Below are positions 26,186-33,880 of a DNA stretch of 64,000 nt, piece by piece (positions within the stretch are counted from its first letter, which is position 1; every line of letters begins with the position of its first letter). The notes under the pieces are model-generated. The model was not told where the DNA came from, did not search any database, and saw only the letters and a list, made by a program, of their open reading frames with translations. The position numbers and the translations under genes are program-made. Origin of the DNA: Tianweitania sp. UT-5YL-CI-8 (GTDB taxonomy: Bacteria; Pseudomonadota; Alphaproteobacteria; Rhizobiales; Rhizobiaceae); NCBI RefSeq assembly GCF_030010215.1, contig NZ_JASCRR010000003.1:186001-250000 (forward strand), in the 5' to 3' direction.

Positions 26186-27898
26186 TTATCCCCTGTCCCT
26201 GAACCGGTTTGTGATCGGATAGCGGCGGTCGCGGCCGAAATTCTTGCGCGTGATCTTTACCCCTGGCGCCGCCTGGCGGCGCTTGTATTCGGCGATGTAC
26301 AACAAATGTTCGATGCGATGCACCGTCGCCTCGTCATGGCCACGTGCCACGATCTCTTCAGTTCCCATCTCGCCTTCCACCAGACATTCGAGGATATCGT
26401 CCAGTACCGGATAGGGCGGCAGAGAATCCTGGTCGGTCTGGTTCTCGCGCAGTTCGGCGGAAGGCGCTTTGTCGATGATGTTGGTGGGGATGACGATGCC
26501 CGACGGGCCGAGCGCGCCAGCAGGCACGTTGGCGTTGCGCCAGCGCGACAGCGCGTAGACCTGCATCTTGTAGAGGTCCTTGATCGGGTTGAAGCCGCCA
26601 TTCATGTCGCCATACAGCGTGGCGTAGCCCACTGACATCTCCGACTTGTTGCCGGTGGTCACGACCATCGAGCCGAACTTGTTGGAGATCGCCATCAGGA
26701 TGGTGCCGCGCGCGCGGCTCTGCAGGTTTTCCTCGGTAATGCCCTGCTCGGTGCCTTCGAACAGCGGCTCCAGCGCCTTCATGAAGCCGTCCACCGGTTC
26801 GAAGATCGGCACGATGTCGTAGCGGCAGCCCAGCGCCTTGGCGCAGTCCTCGGCGTCCTTGAACGAATCCTTGGAGGTATAGCGGTAGGGCATCATCACT
26901 GCCCGCAGCCTCTCTTCGCCAAGCGCATCGACGGCGAGTGCCGCGCAGATCGCCGAATCGATGCCGCCGGAAAGACCCAGCACAACGTTCTTGAAGCCGT
27001 TCTTGTTGACGTAGTCCCGCAGGCCGAGAAGACAGGCGCGATAGTCGGCCTCTTCCTTCTCGGGAATGCGCGACATAGGCCCGTCCGTGCAGTCCCACCC
27101 ATCAAGTTCGTCTATTTGCGCGCCTTCGGCGGCGCGGCGACGCTTCCAAGTGGTCAGCGCGACTGTTTCCTCGAACTGGCTCATCTGGAAAGCCAGCGTC
27201 TTGTTGGCGGAAATCGCAAATGAGGCGCCGTCGAAGACCAGTTCGTCCTGCCCGCCCAGCATGTTTGCGTAAAGCATCGGCAGGCCGGTTTCGATCACCT
27301 GCCTGATTGCGACCTGATGCCGGATGTCGACCTTGCCGCGATAGTAGGGCGAGCCGTTGGGCACCAAAAGGATCTCCGCGCCACTCTCGCTTAATGTCTC
27401 GCAGACGCCGAGCTCGCCCCAGATGTCCTCGCAGATTGGGATGCCCAGCCGCACGCCGCGATAGTTGACCGGTCCCGGCATGTCCGGGCCGGGCTGGAAC
27501 ACGCGCTTCTCGTCGAACTCGCCATAATTGGGCAGGTCGATCTTGTAGCGTTCGGCGATGATCTTGCCGCCATCGGCCACGATGACAGCATTGTGGATGC
27601 CGCTCTTGCGCTTGAGCGGCACGCCGATGATGACACCGGGGCCGCCGTCCGCCGTATCAGCGGCGATGCTGTCGGCGGCATCCTCGCAGGCTTTCAGGAA
27701 GGCCGGCTTGAGCACGAGGTCTTCCGGCGGATAGCCCGCCAGGAACAGTTCGGTGAACAAGATCAGATCCGCGCCCTGGCGCGCGGCATCCGTGCGCGCA
27801 TCCCGTGCTTTGGCCAAATTGCCGGCAATGTCGCCCACTGTCGGGTTGAGCTGGGCGACCGCGATGCGGAGGATCTCAGGATCGGATTTTTTCATCAT
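26186..27898 (-). CDS. nadE: Glutamine-dependent NAD+ synthetase
   Basis: Amidates nicotinate adenine dinucleotide to NAD+, using ammonia from its own glutaminase domain. The 570-residue protein has an N-terminal nitrilase-like domain (residues about 8-270) with catalytic Glu50, Lys119 and Cys156 (LGIPICEDIW), and a C-terminal synthetase domain with the PP-loop VLGLSGGIDSAICAALA and GNKSEMSVGYATLYGDMNGG (about residues 300-560). Either of two adjacent ATGs (27898, 27895) may start it. It heads the nadE-GNAT-MFS run. Confidence 0.95.
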   Translation of the reverse strand: MMKKSDPEILRIAVAQLNPTVGDIAGNLAKARDARTDAARQGADLILFTELFLAGYPPEDLVLKPAFLKACEDAADSIAADTADGGPGVIIGVPLKRKSGIHNAVIVADGGKIIAERYKIDLPNYGEFDEKRVFQPGPDMPGPVNYRGVRLGIPICEDIWGELGVCETLSESGAEILLVPNGSPYYRGKVDIRHQVAIRQVIETGLPMLYANMLGGQDELVFDGASFAISANKTLAFQMSQFEETVALTTWKRRRAAEGAQIDELDGWDCTDGPMSRIPEKEEADYRACLLGLRDYVNKNGFKNVVLGLSGGIDSAICAALAVDALGEERLRAVMMPYRYTSKDSFKDAEDCAKALGCRYDIVPIFEPVDGFMKALEPLFEGTEQGITEENLQSRARGTILMAISNKFGSMVVTTGNKSEMSVGYATLYGDMNGGFNPIKDLYKMQVYALSRWRNANVPAGALGPSGIVIPTNIIDKAPSAELRENQTDQDSLPPYPVLDDILECLVEGEMGTEEIVARGHDEATVHRIEHLLYIAEYKRRQAAPGVKITRKNFGRDRRYPITNRFRDRG

Positions 27899-28062
27899 TT
27901 CTGCGGTTTAGCGCGAGGCCGGCGATGGAGCAACACGGTTCGTTTGTGCCACTGAGTGATCAGGCTTTAGAAGTGTGATCGGCTTAACCACGCAGCGGTT
28001 TCGGTGGCCGTATTGCGGGCGCCCCCGTATAAGGTAGCATCGCTGCGGGAGGAGATGAGATT

Positions 28063-28620
28063 ATGGCCAAGACGGTGGAGGATCTCGCGGAACGCTGGTT
28101 GACCCGGCGCCCGGATAGTCTCAGCGAACTGGAACAGAAGGTGCTGCAGAGCGCCATCGATCGGCATGCGGTCACGCAGAACGTCAACGACCATCTCGAT
28201 AAATCCGAGAGCACCGGTCAGAAGCTTGCCGATGGCATCGCGCGCGTCGGCGGCTCGTGGAGCTTCATCATCACGTTTCTGGTCTTCCTGCTGATCTGGA
28301 CAGTCGGCAACGTCTACCTCCTGGCGGGCGATGCCTTCGATCCCTATCCGTTCATTTTCCTGAACCTGATCCTCTCCATGCTTGCCGCGCTCCAGGCGCC
28401 GGTTATCATGATGTCGCAGAACCGCCAGGCGGCGCGGGATCGCGTCGATGCTTCGCACGACTATGCGGTCAACCTGAAATCCGAGATTGAAATCATGGCC
28501 TTGCACGAAAAATTTGATGAGTTGCGGCGCCAGGAAATCCTTGCCATGCGAGAAGAATTCGCCAGGATTGCCGCGCAACTCGACCGCATTGAAAAGCAGG
28601 GTAGGAAGATCGGCGCATGA
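28063..28620 (+). CDS. DUF1003 membrane protein
   Basis: The 185-residue protein has a short soluble N-terminus, the family core with ADGIARVGGSWSFIITFLVF (first membrane helix), a second helix PFIFLNLILSMLAALQAPVIMMSQNRQAARDR (quoted parts FIFLNLILSMLAALQAP and MSQNRQAARDR), and a charged C-terminal coiled coil. DUF1003 proteins are of unknown function, though some are linked to metal or envelope stress. Start has a strong GGAGGAGAT RBS. Its stop overlaps the DedA gene by 4 bp. Confidence 0.87.
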   Translation: MAKTVEDLAERWLTRRPDSLSELEQKVLQSAIDRHAVTQNVNDHLDKSESTGQKLADGIARVGGSWSFIITFLVFLLIWTVGNVYLLAGDAFDPYPFIFLNLILSMLAALQAPVIMMSQNRQAARDRVDASHDYAVNLKSEIEIMALHEKFDELRRQEILAMREEFARIAAQLDRIEKQGRKIGA

Positions 28621-29198
28621 CTGACACGCTGCATTTCCTCATCGAGCGCTACGGCCTGATCGTCGTCTTCATCGGCTGCATCGCCGAAGGCGAAAGCGTC
28701 GCCATCATCGGAGGCTTTTTCGGGCACCAGCATGTACTGCAGACGGTTGCGGTCTATATCGCCGCCTTCATGGGTGCCTTTATCGGCGATACCGGATTCT
28801 TCGTCCTTGGCCGTCGCTTTTCCAATCACCCGCGCGTGCTTGCGATGCGCGACCGTCCCGGCTTCAGCCATGCTTACGAGATGGTCAGGAAGCATCCCGA
28901 CATGTTCGTGCTGTCGAACCGTTTCATCTACGGGATGAGGTTGGTGGGCGGCGTCGCCGCCGGGCTCTCCGGAATCGCTGTCTGGCGTTTTCTGGTGTTC
29001 AACGCGCTGTCTTCGGCCGCATGGGCGGCGCTGTTCGTGACGCTCGGCTATTTCTTCGGCCTCGGTGCGGAACAGATACTCGGCAAGGCGCTGCTGCGGC
29101 ATGAAAAGCTGTTCATCGGCCTCGGCATCGGGATTGTCGTCGCTGTTATCGCCGCCATCGCAGCGCACAGGCTGGCGAAGCGCCAGAAGCGCGCTTAA
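28617..29198 (+). CDS. DedA family membrane protein
   Basis: The 193-residue protein has about five hydrophobic segments and the DedA signatures: GCIAEGESVAIIGGFFGHQ near the start, GAFIGDTGFFVLGRRF, and RFIYGMRLVGGVAAGLSGI with the conserved Arg and Gly residues. DedA/DUF-family proteins act as lipid scramblases or proton-dependent transporters and affect envelope homeostasis. It is coupled to the DUF1003 gene by a 4-bp overlap, and its stop overlaps that of the convergent hemerythrin gene. Confidence 0.9.
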   Translation: MTDTLHFLIERYGLIVVFIGCIAEGESVAIIGGFFGHQHVLQTVAVYIAAFMGAFIGDTGFFVLGRRFSNHPRVLAMRDRPGFSHAYEMVRKHPDMFVLSNRFIYGMRLVGGVAAGLSGIAVWRFLVFNALSSAAWAALFVTLGYFFGLGAEQILGKALLRHEKLFIGLGIGIVVAVIAAIAAHRLAKRQKRA

Positions 29199-29779
29199 GC
29201 TGATGTGAGGGCTTCGTCGCCGCGATCGAGCATCAGCGGGATGATCAGGTCTTCCTCGTCAGCGAGATGCCGCGTCAGCATCGCCACCAGCCGCTCGTTC
29301 TCCAAGGCATAGGCATCGGCGGCAAAGCGCTGCCGGTCGTCGCTTTCCTGCAGCGCGCGGATGAAGCCATTGGCCGTCTCGGCGTTGCGTTCGAGCGCCT
29401 CGTGAATGCTGTGGTGGTCGGCATCCAGAATGTCGAACCCGCGCTTCAGCCTGCTTTCGGCTCGGGCGAAGGCCGGGAAATAATGATGGTCCTCGACATT
29501 GTGGTGCCCGTCCAAATCTCCCAGAAAGCGGTTGAGACGCGGCGCGAACCAGAGGGCGAAATCCGGAGCGCTCAGCCGCCCTTCGCGATAGTCGGCTATG
29601 CCGCCGGTCAGCAGCGTGCCGAACTCGCGGAACATGTCGTGCCGCTGCAGCCAGAACGAAGCCATGCCGCCGATATTGTCGTGCTGCACCCACTCGCTGC
29701 GCGGATAGCGCGCCAAGAGCCACTTCAGATCGTCCGGAAGCCCAAGACGCCGCTCCAGCTTGGTTTCAACAGGGACCAT
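29195..29779 (-). CDS. Hemerythrin-domain protein
   Basis: The 194-residue helical protein has a hemerythrin-like four-helix bundle with HDNIGG, DGHHNVEDHHYFPAF, LDADHHSIHEAL and LTRHLADEEDLIIPLM. Together these give the His/Asp/Glu set for a di-iron site that binds oxygen or senses nitric oxide. ATG at 29779 (MVPVETKLERR) is preferred to an upstream extension that overlaps dgkA. It is 10 bp downstream of dgkA on the same strand and overlaps the DedA stop by 4 bp. Confidence 0.88.
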   Translation of the reverse strand: MVPVETKLERRLGLPDDLKWLLARYPRSEWVQHDNIGGMASFWLQRHDMFREFGTLLTGGIADYREGRLSAPDFALWFAPRLNRFLGDLDGHHNVEDHHYFPAFARAESRLKRGFDILDADHHSIHEALERNAETANGFIRALQESDDRQRFAADAYALENERLVAMLTRHLADEEDLIIPLMLDRGDEALTSA

Positions 29780-29789
29780 GTTTTTCCGT

Positions 29790-30149
29790 TCAGATTGGGC
29801 CGCCGACGATACGCTCGATGACGGCGATAGCCCAGACCGCGCCGGCAATGAGGATCGTGATCAGCACGGCCAGAGAACCGCAGTCCTTGGACAATTGGAT
29901 TTCCGGACGAAACTCGCTCGACACCGCATCGCAGGCCGCTTCAATAGCGGTGTTGAGCACTTCGACCAGCATCAGAAGCAGGATCGCGCCGATCAGCAGG
30001 GCATAGCCGCGCCAGGACGTTGCGACGAACCAGCCAATCGGAATCGCCGCCAGCAGGAGCACCGCTTCCTGCTGGAACGCCGCCTCGCTGCCCAGCAACC
30101 TGTGGAGCGCACGCGCCGAGTTCCTGAACGCACCGATAAGCCTTAGCAT
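29790..30149 (-). CDS. dgkA: Diacylglycerol kinase (prokaryotic DgkA type)
   Basis: The 119-residue integral membrane kinase has three membrane helices and the family motif LVEVLNTAIEAACDAVS with the catalytic Glu/Asn, preceded by SEAAFQQEAVLLL. It phosphorylates diacylglycerol, for example that released during membrane-derived oligosaccharide synthesis, to phosphatidic acid. ATG at 30149 (MLRLIGAFRNSARAL) is preferred to TTG at 30155. It heads a two-gene unit with the hemerythrin gene. Confidence 0.92.
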   Translation of the reverse strand: MLRLIGAFRNSARALHRLLGSEAAFQQEAVLLLAAIPIGWFVATSWRGYALLIGAILLLMLVEVLNTAIEAACDAVSSEFRPEIQLSKDCGSLAVLITILIAGAVWAIAVIERIVGGPI

Positions 30150-30290
30150 TCGCAATCCTCTTTTTCCGGGTGGCGAGCTTTAGCGCAAGATCGGCCTATA
30201 GGAACAGACAGGATCGCCTTTATTCATCCTGGGCAAAGCCCAAATGAACTTCATGCCGGCACAGGCTTGTTCAATATCTAGTCGGCGGGG

Positions 30291-30319
30291 TTGGCTTCGG
30301 CCGTCCTATACGCTATAGC
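30291..30319 (+). promoter_or_regulatory. Putative promoter for the leader peptide and ABC exporter
   Basis: TTGGCT at 30291-30296 and TATAGC at 30314-30319 are spaced by 17 bp, placing a start near 30326. The transcript would have a 28-nt 5' end before the leader peptide and about 170 nt before the exporter. Confidence 0.5.
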
Positions 30320-30353
30320 GATTTCCATCGTGTCTCCAGAAAGGGAGGTTTGC

Positions 30354-30413
30354 ATGCCAGTGACCGCATCGTCTCCCATGGTTCAAACCGCGAAGTTTTA
30401 CCGCGCCCTTTGA
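30354..30413 (+). CDS. Putative 19-residue leader peptide upstream of ABC exporter
   Basis: ATG at 30354 follows AAGGGAGG at 30341-30348 with 5-nt spacing, the best ribosome binding site of this region. The peptide is MPVTASSPMVQTAKFYRAL, ending TGA at 30411. Its 3' half contains GGTTCAAA (30380-30387), able to pair with TTTGAACC overlapping its own stop codon or with a second copy after a hairpin. This looks like a translation-coupled attenuator rather than a functional protein. Coding is inferred from the RBS and arrangement only; 19 codons cannot be judged by composition. Confidence 0.5.
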   Translation: MPVTASSPMVQTAKFYRAL

Positions 30414-30445
30414 ACCCCGCGCCTGACCTTCAGGCGTTTTGAACC
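30380..30445 (+). promoter_or_regulatory. Attenuator-like RNA element with competing pairings
   Basis: GGTTCAAA (30380-30387) is complementary to two copies of TTTGAACC, at 30409-30416 and 30438-30445. Between them lies a 7-bp hairpin CGCCTGA/TCAGGCG (30420-30426 and 30430-30436), followed by TTTT. The two pairings are mutually exclusive, and one encloses the hairpin, so the position of a ribosome on the leader peptide could decide which forms. The pairings are visible; regulation is inferred. Confidence 0.5.
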
Positions 30446-30494
30446 GCGACACGATTTTTTCAAACTTTGTCGCTTTCCCGATCCTTTTCCAGGG

Positions 30495-32327
30495 ATGACG
30501 CTGTTTTCGGCGTCTTTGTTCGCTATGTCACGTTTTCGCTTTGCCTTGCGCGGTGGCGCATTCCGTTCCGTGCTCGGCTTCACCATGCAGCATTGGCAGT
30601 TGCAGCCGCTGCGCCTCGCCTTCATCGTCGTCCTTGTTTTGGTGTCCACGCTGGCCGATGTCCTCACGCCGCTCTATTCCGGCCGCCTGGTGGACGCCGT
30701 CGCCTCGGGGTCGGCAAGCGATCCGGCCAACTGGAACCGCGCGCTCGCGGCGTTCGTGACGATGCTGCTTCTGTCGCTTTCGGCCGTCGTAGTGCGTCAT
30801 CTGGCGTTCCAGGCCATTGTCGTGCTGACGCTTAGGATGATGAAGGACATCGGCGCCGATGCCTTCCACCGCATCCAGCGCTTTTCAACCGACTGGCATG
30901 CCAACAGCTTCGCCGGCTCGACCGTTCGCAAGGTGACGCGCGGCATGTGGGCGCTCGACCTGCTCAACGACACGATCCTGATCGCGCTGCTTCCGTCCTT
31001 CGTCATGCTGATTGGTTCGACACTGCTGTTGGGTTGGCACTGGCCGATGATGGGGTTGATCGTGGCCGTTGGCTCGCTCGCCTATGTCGCACTGACCGTG
31101 ACGTTGTCTTTGGGCTATGTCGCGCCGGCGGCAAGCCTCGCCAACGCCTGGGACACGAAGCTTGGCGGCGCCATGGCCGATGCGGTCAGCTGCAATGCGG
31201 TGGTCAAGGGCTTCGGCGCCGAGCACCGCGAGGATGCGCGGCTGGGCAAGGTGATGGATAAATGGAGCAACCGGACGCGCCGCACATGGACGCGCGGCAC
31301 CATAAACGGCACGGTGCAGGGCGTAACGCTGCTTGTCCTGCGCATGGCGGTGATCGGCTTCGCGCTGTTCCTGTGGTCGTCCGGCCAGGCGAGCGCAGGC
31401 GACATCACCTTCGTGCTGACATCGCTGTTCGTTCTGCAGGGCTATCTGCGCGATGTCGGCATGCACATCCGCAACCTCCAGCGCTCGGTCAACGACATGG
31501 AGGAACTGGTGGGCCTGCATGCGCAGCATCTCGGCGTGGCAGACAAGCCTGATGCTGCGGAGATCGATATTCGCGACGGTGCGATAGAGTTCCAGAACGT
31601 GACGTTCCGTTACGGGAATCACCTTCAGCCGCTCTATCGCGACTTCTCGGTGTCGATCCCGGCGGGCCAGCGCGTCGGTCTCGTCGGCCATTCCGGATCG
31701 GGCAAGACGACCTTCGTCAAGCTCATCCAGAGGCTCTACGATGTCAGCGGTGGCCGGATCACCATAGACGGCCAGAACATCGCCGATGCCACGCAGTCCT
31801 CGCTGCGCTCGCAGGTGGCCATCGTGCAGCAGGAGCCCATCCTGTTCCACAGGTCTTTGGCGGAGAACATCGCCTATGGCCGGCCGGATGCGACGATGGC
31901 TGAGATCGAGCATGCCGCCAAGCTTGCCAGCGCGCATGACTTCATCATGCGGCTGCCTAAGGGCTACGCCACGCTGGTCGGTGAGCGCGGGGTGAAACTG
32001 TCGGGTGGCGAACGGCAACGCGTCGCCATCGCGCGGGCGTTTCTGGCGGATGCGCCGATCCTGATCCTGGACGAGGCGACATCGAGCCTCGATTCGGAAT
32101 CGGAGGTGCTGATCCAGCAGGCGATGGAGCGGCTGATGGTCGGCCGCACCACGCTGGTCATCGCCCACCGCCTGTCGACGGTGCGGTCGCTGGACCGGCT
32201 TCTGGTCTTCGACCGGGGCCGCATCGTGGAGGAAGGCACCCACGCCGAACTGGTGCGGCGCAATGGCGGCATATACCGGCGCCTGTTCGAACGGCAGGCG
32301 CTGGAATTGACCCAGGGCCTGGCCTGA
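30495..32327 (+). CDS. ABC exporter, fused membrane and ATPase domains
   Basis: The 610-residue half-transporter has six membrane helices (about residues 45-330), then a nucleotide-binding domain. The latter has Walker A GHSGSGKTTF, Q-loop IVQQEPILFHRSLAENIAYG (parts VQQEPILF), signature KLSGGERQRVAIARA and Walker B ILILDEATSSLDSE. It is of the MsbA/multidrug type and would work as a homodimer. The substrate is unknown. ATG at 30495 gives the longest frame, but its ribosome binding site (CAGGG) lies too close; ATGs at 30525 and 30582 are alternatives. The leader peptide and hairpin upstream suggest inducible expression. A terminator follows. Confidence 0.9.
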   Translation: MTLFSASLFAMSRFRFALRGGAFRSVLGFTMQHWQLQPLRLAFIVVLVLVSTLADVLTPLYSGRLVDAVASGSASDPANWNRALAAFVTMLLLSLSAVVVRHLAFQAIVVLTLRMMKDIGADAFHRIQRFSTDWHANSFAGSTVRKVTRGMWALDLLNDTILIALLPSFVMLIGSTLLLGWHWPMMGLIVAVGSLAYVALTVTLSLGYVAPAASLANAWDTKLGGAMADAVSCNAVVKGFGAEHREDARLGKVMDKWSNRTRRTWTRGTINGTVQGVTLLVLRMAVIGFALFLWSSGQASAGDITFVLTSLFVLQGYLRDVGMHIRNLQRSVNDMEELVGLHAQHLGVADKPDAAEIDIRDGAIEFQNVTFRYGNHLQPLYRDFSVSIPAGQRVGLVGHSGSGKTTFVKLIQRLYDVSGGRITIDGQNIADATQSSLRSQVAIVQQEPILFHRSLAENIAYGRPDATMAEIEHAAKLASAHDFIMRLPKGYATLVGERGVKLSGGERQRVAIARAFLADAPILILDEATSSLDSESEVLIQQAMERLMVGRTTLVIAHRLSTVRSLDRLLVFDRGRIVEEGTHAELVRRNGGIYRRLFERQALELTQGLA

Positions 32328-32340
32328 ATGCCGGTCTGAG

Positions 32341-32370
32341 AAGGCGGCGGCGCGTCCGCCGCCTTTTTTT
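32341..32370 (+). terminator. Rho-independent terminator after the ABC exporter
   Basis: AAGGCGGCGG at 32341-32350 pairs perfectly with CCGCCGCCTT at 32356-32365 around a 5-nt loop, followed by a run of T to 32370. Confidence 0.92.
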
Positions 32371-32449
32371 CGCTGCTTCCCGACTCTATAGCCGGCCGGA
32401 CTCTTGGGTCCACCTTGTCAACTGAGAAAGCATCCGCTACGGCCCGACC

Positions 32450-33823
32450 ATGACAGTAACCGTTCGTTTCGCCCCGTCGCCCACCGGCCGCATCCATATC
32501 GGCAATGCCCGCACCGCTCTGTTCAACTGGCTGTTTGCGCTCAAAAACAAGGGCCGCTTCATCCAGCGTTTCGACGACACCGACGTCGAACGCTCGAAGC
32601 AGGAATATGCCGACGGCATCCTCTACGACATCCACTGGCTGGGCATCTTCCCCGATGCCACCGAATACCAATCCAGGCGCTTCGACATTTATGCCGACGC
32701 GACGGAACGGCTGAAGACGGCCGGCGTGCTCTATCCCTGCTATGAGACACCTGAGGAACTCGACCTGCGCCGCAAGGTGCGGCGGACACGCGGGCTTCCC
32801 CCGGTCTACGGCCGCGAAGCGCTCAAACTCACCGCCGACGAGCGCGCGGAACTCGAAGGCGAGGGCCGTAAGCCGCATTGGCGCTTCCTGCTGCCCAATT
32901 TCACTGCCGACCCGTTCGAGACCGAACGCACCGAGGTCACCTGGAACGACCTCATTCGCGGCGAAGAGACTGTCGATCTCGCCTCGCTGTCGGATCCGGT
33001 TCTGGTTCGTGCCGACGGCACCTATCTCTACACGCTGCCTTCGGTGGTCGATGATATCGATATGGGCATCACCCACATTATCCGGGGTGACGACCACGTT
33101 ACCAATACCGGCGTGCAGATTGCGCTGTTCAAGGCGCTGGGCGCCGAACCGCCGATCTTCGGCCATCACAATCTTCTGACCACGACATCGGGCGAGGGGC
33201 TGTCCAAGCGCACCGGCGCGCTCTCCATTGAAAGCCTGCGCAGCGACGGCATTGAGCCGATGGCGGTCGCCTCGCTCGCGGTTCTGGTCGGCACCTCCGA
33301 GAACGTCTCCGCCGTCGCATCGATGGGCGAGCTTGCTGAAAAGTTCGAGCCGGCTTCGACGTCGAAATCCGCCTCGAAATTCGACCCCGACGAACTGGTC
33401 GTGCTCAACAAGTCGCTGTTGCACGCGATGCCATTCGAGGCGGTGCGCGACCGGCTTGCCGCCCTCGGCATCTCGGACGAACGGGCGGAAGCCTTCTGGC
33501 TGGCCGTGCGCGGCAATCTCGAGAAAGTCTCGGATGCCGCCATCTGGTGGCGCATCCTGCGCGACGGACCCGATGAACTACCGGCCTTGCCGATCGACGA
33601 CCGCATTTTCCTGCGCGACGCCTTCGACCTGCTGCCGGAAGAGCCTTGGAACGGCTCGGTATGGCGGGATTGGACCGGCAAGGTCAAGGAAGCCACCGGC
33701 CGCAAGGGCAAAGCGCTGTTCATGCCGCTCAGGCTTGCGTTGACGGGCCGCGAGCAGGGGCCGGAACTCGCCGATCTCCTGCCGCTTCTCGGACGGGAAG
33801 GCACCTTGGCCCGCCGCCCCTGA
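32450..33823 (+). CDS. gltX: Glutamate--tRNA ligase
   Basis: Charges tRNA-Glu (or, in this phylum, possibly tRNA-Gln) with glutamate. The 457-residue class I synthetase has the HIGH-type motif as [16 protein letters not shown] (His16-Asn19), the zinc-less catalytic core with [13 protein letters not shown], and the KMSKS-type loop as [13 protein letters not shown] near residue 250. The C-terminal anticodon-binding part ends near residue 450. Alphaproteobacteria commonly carry two paralogues; this shorter form with LSKRTG resembles the second one. It is monocistronic and convergent with the malic enzyme gene. Confidence 0.92.
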   Translation: MTVTVRFAPSPTGRIHIGNARTALFNWLFALKNKGRFIQRFDDTDVERSKQEYADGILYDIHWLGIFPDATEYQSRRFDIYADATERLKTAGVLYPCYETPEELDLRRKVRRTRGLPPVYGREALKLTADERAELEGEGRKPHWRFLLPNFTADPFETERTEVTWNDLIRGEETVDLASLSDPVLVRADGTYLYTLPSVVDDIDMGITHIIRGDDHVTNTGVQIALFKALGAEPPIFGHHNLLTTTSGEGLSKRTGALSIESLRSDGIEPMAVASLAVLVGTSENVSAVASMGELAEKFEPASTSKSASKFDPDELVVLNKSLLHAMPFEAVRDRLAALGISDERAEAFWLAVRGNLEKVSDAAIWWRILRDGPDELPALPIDDRIFLRDAFDLLPEEPWNGSVWRDWTGKVKEATGRKGKALFMPLRLALTGREQGPELADLLPLLGREGTLARRP

Positions 33824-33852
33824 TAGCGCACTAAACTCCCGAGACGATATTT

Positions 33853-33880
33853 CCGCCTGACCCTACCCTGTCAGGCGGTT
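33853..33880. terminator. Bidirectional terminator between gltX and malic enzyme
   Basis: CCGCCTGAC at 33853-33861 pairs with GTCAGGCGG at 33870-33878 around an 8-nt loop. The stem reaches into the last codons of the malic enzyme gene. T-runs are short on both sides, so termination strength is uncertain. Confidence 0.6.

Larger units (their letters stand above)
30150..30494. other. 345-bp gene-poor region upstream of the ABC exporter
   Basis: This space between dgkA and the ABC exporter holds a promoter (30291-30319), a short peptide gene with a strong ribosome binding site, repeated TTTGAACC motifs and a hairpin, each listed separately. Nothing is recognisable between 30150 and 30290. Confidence 0.6.
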
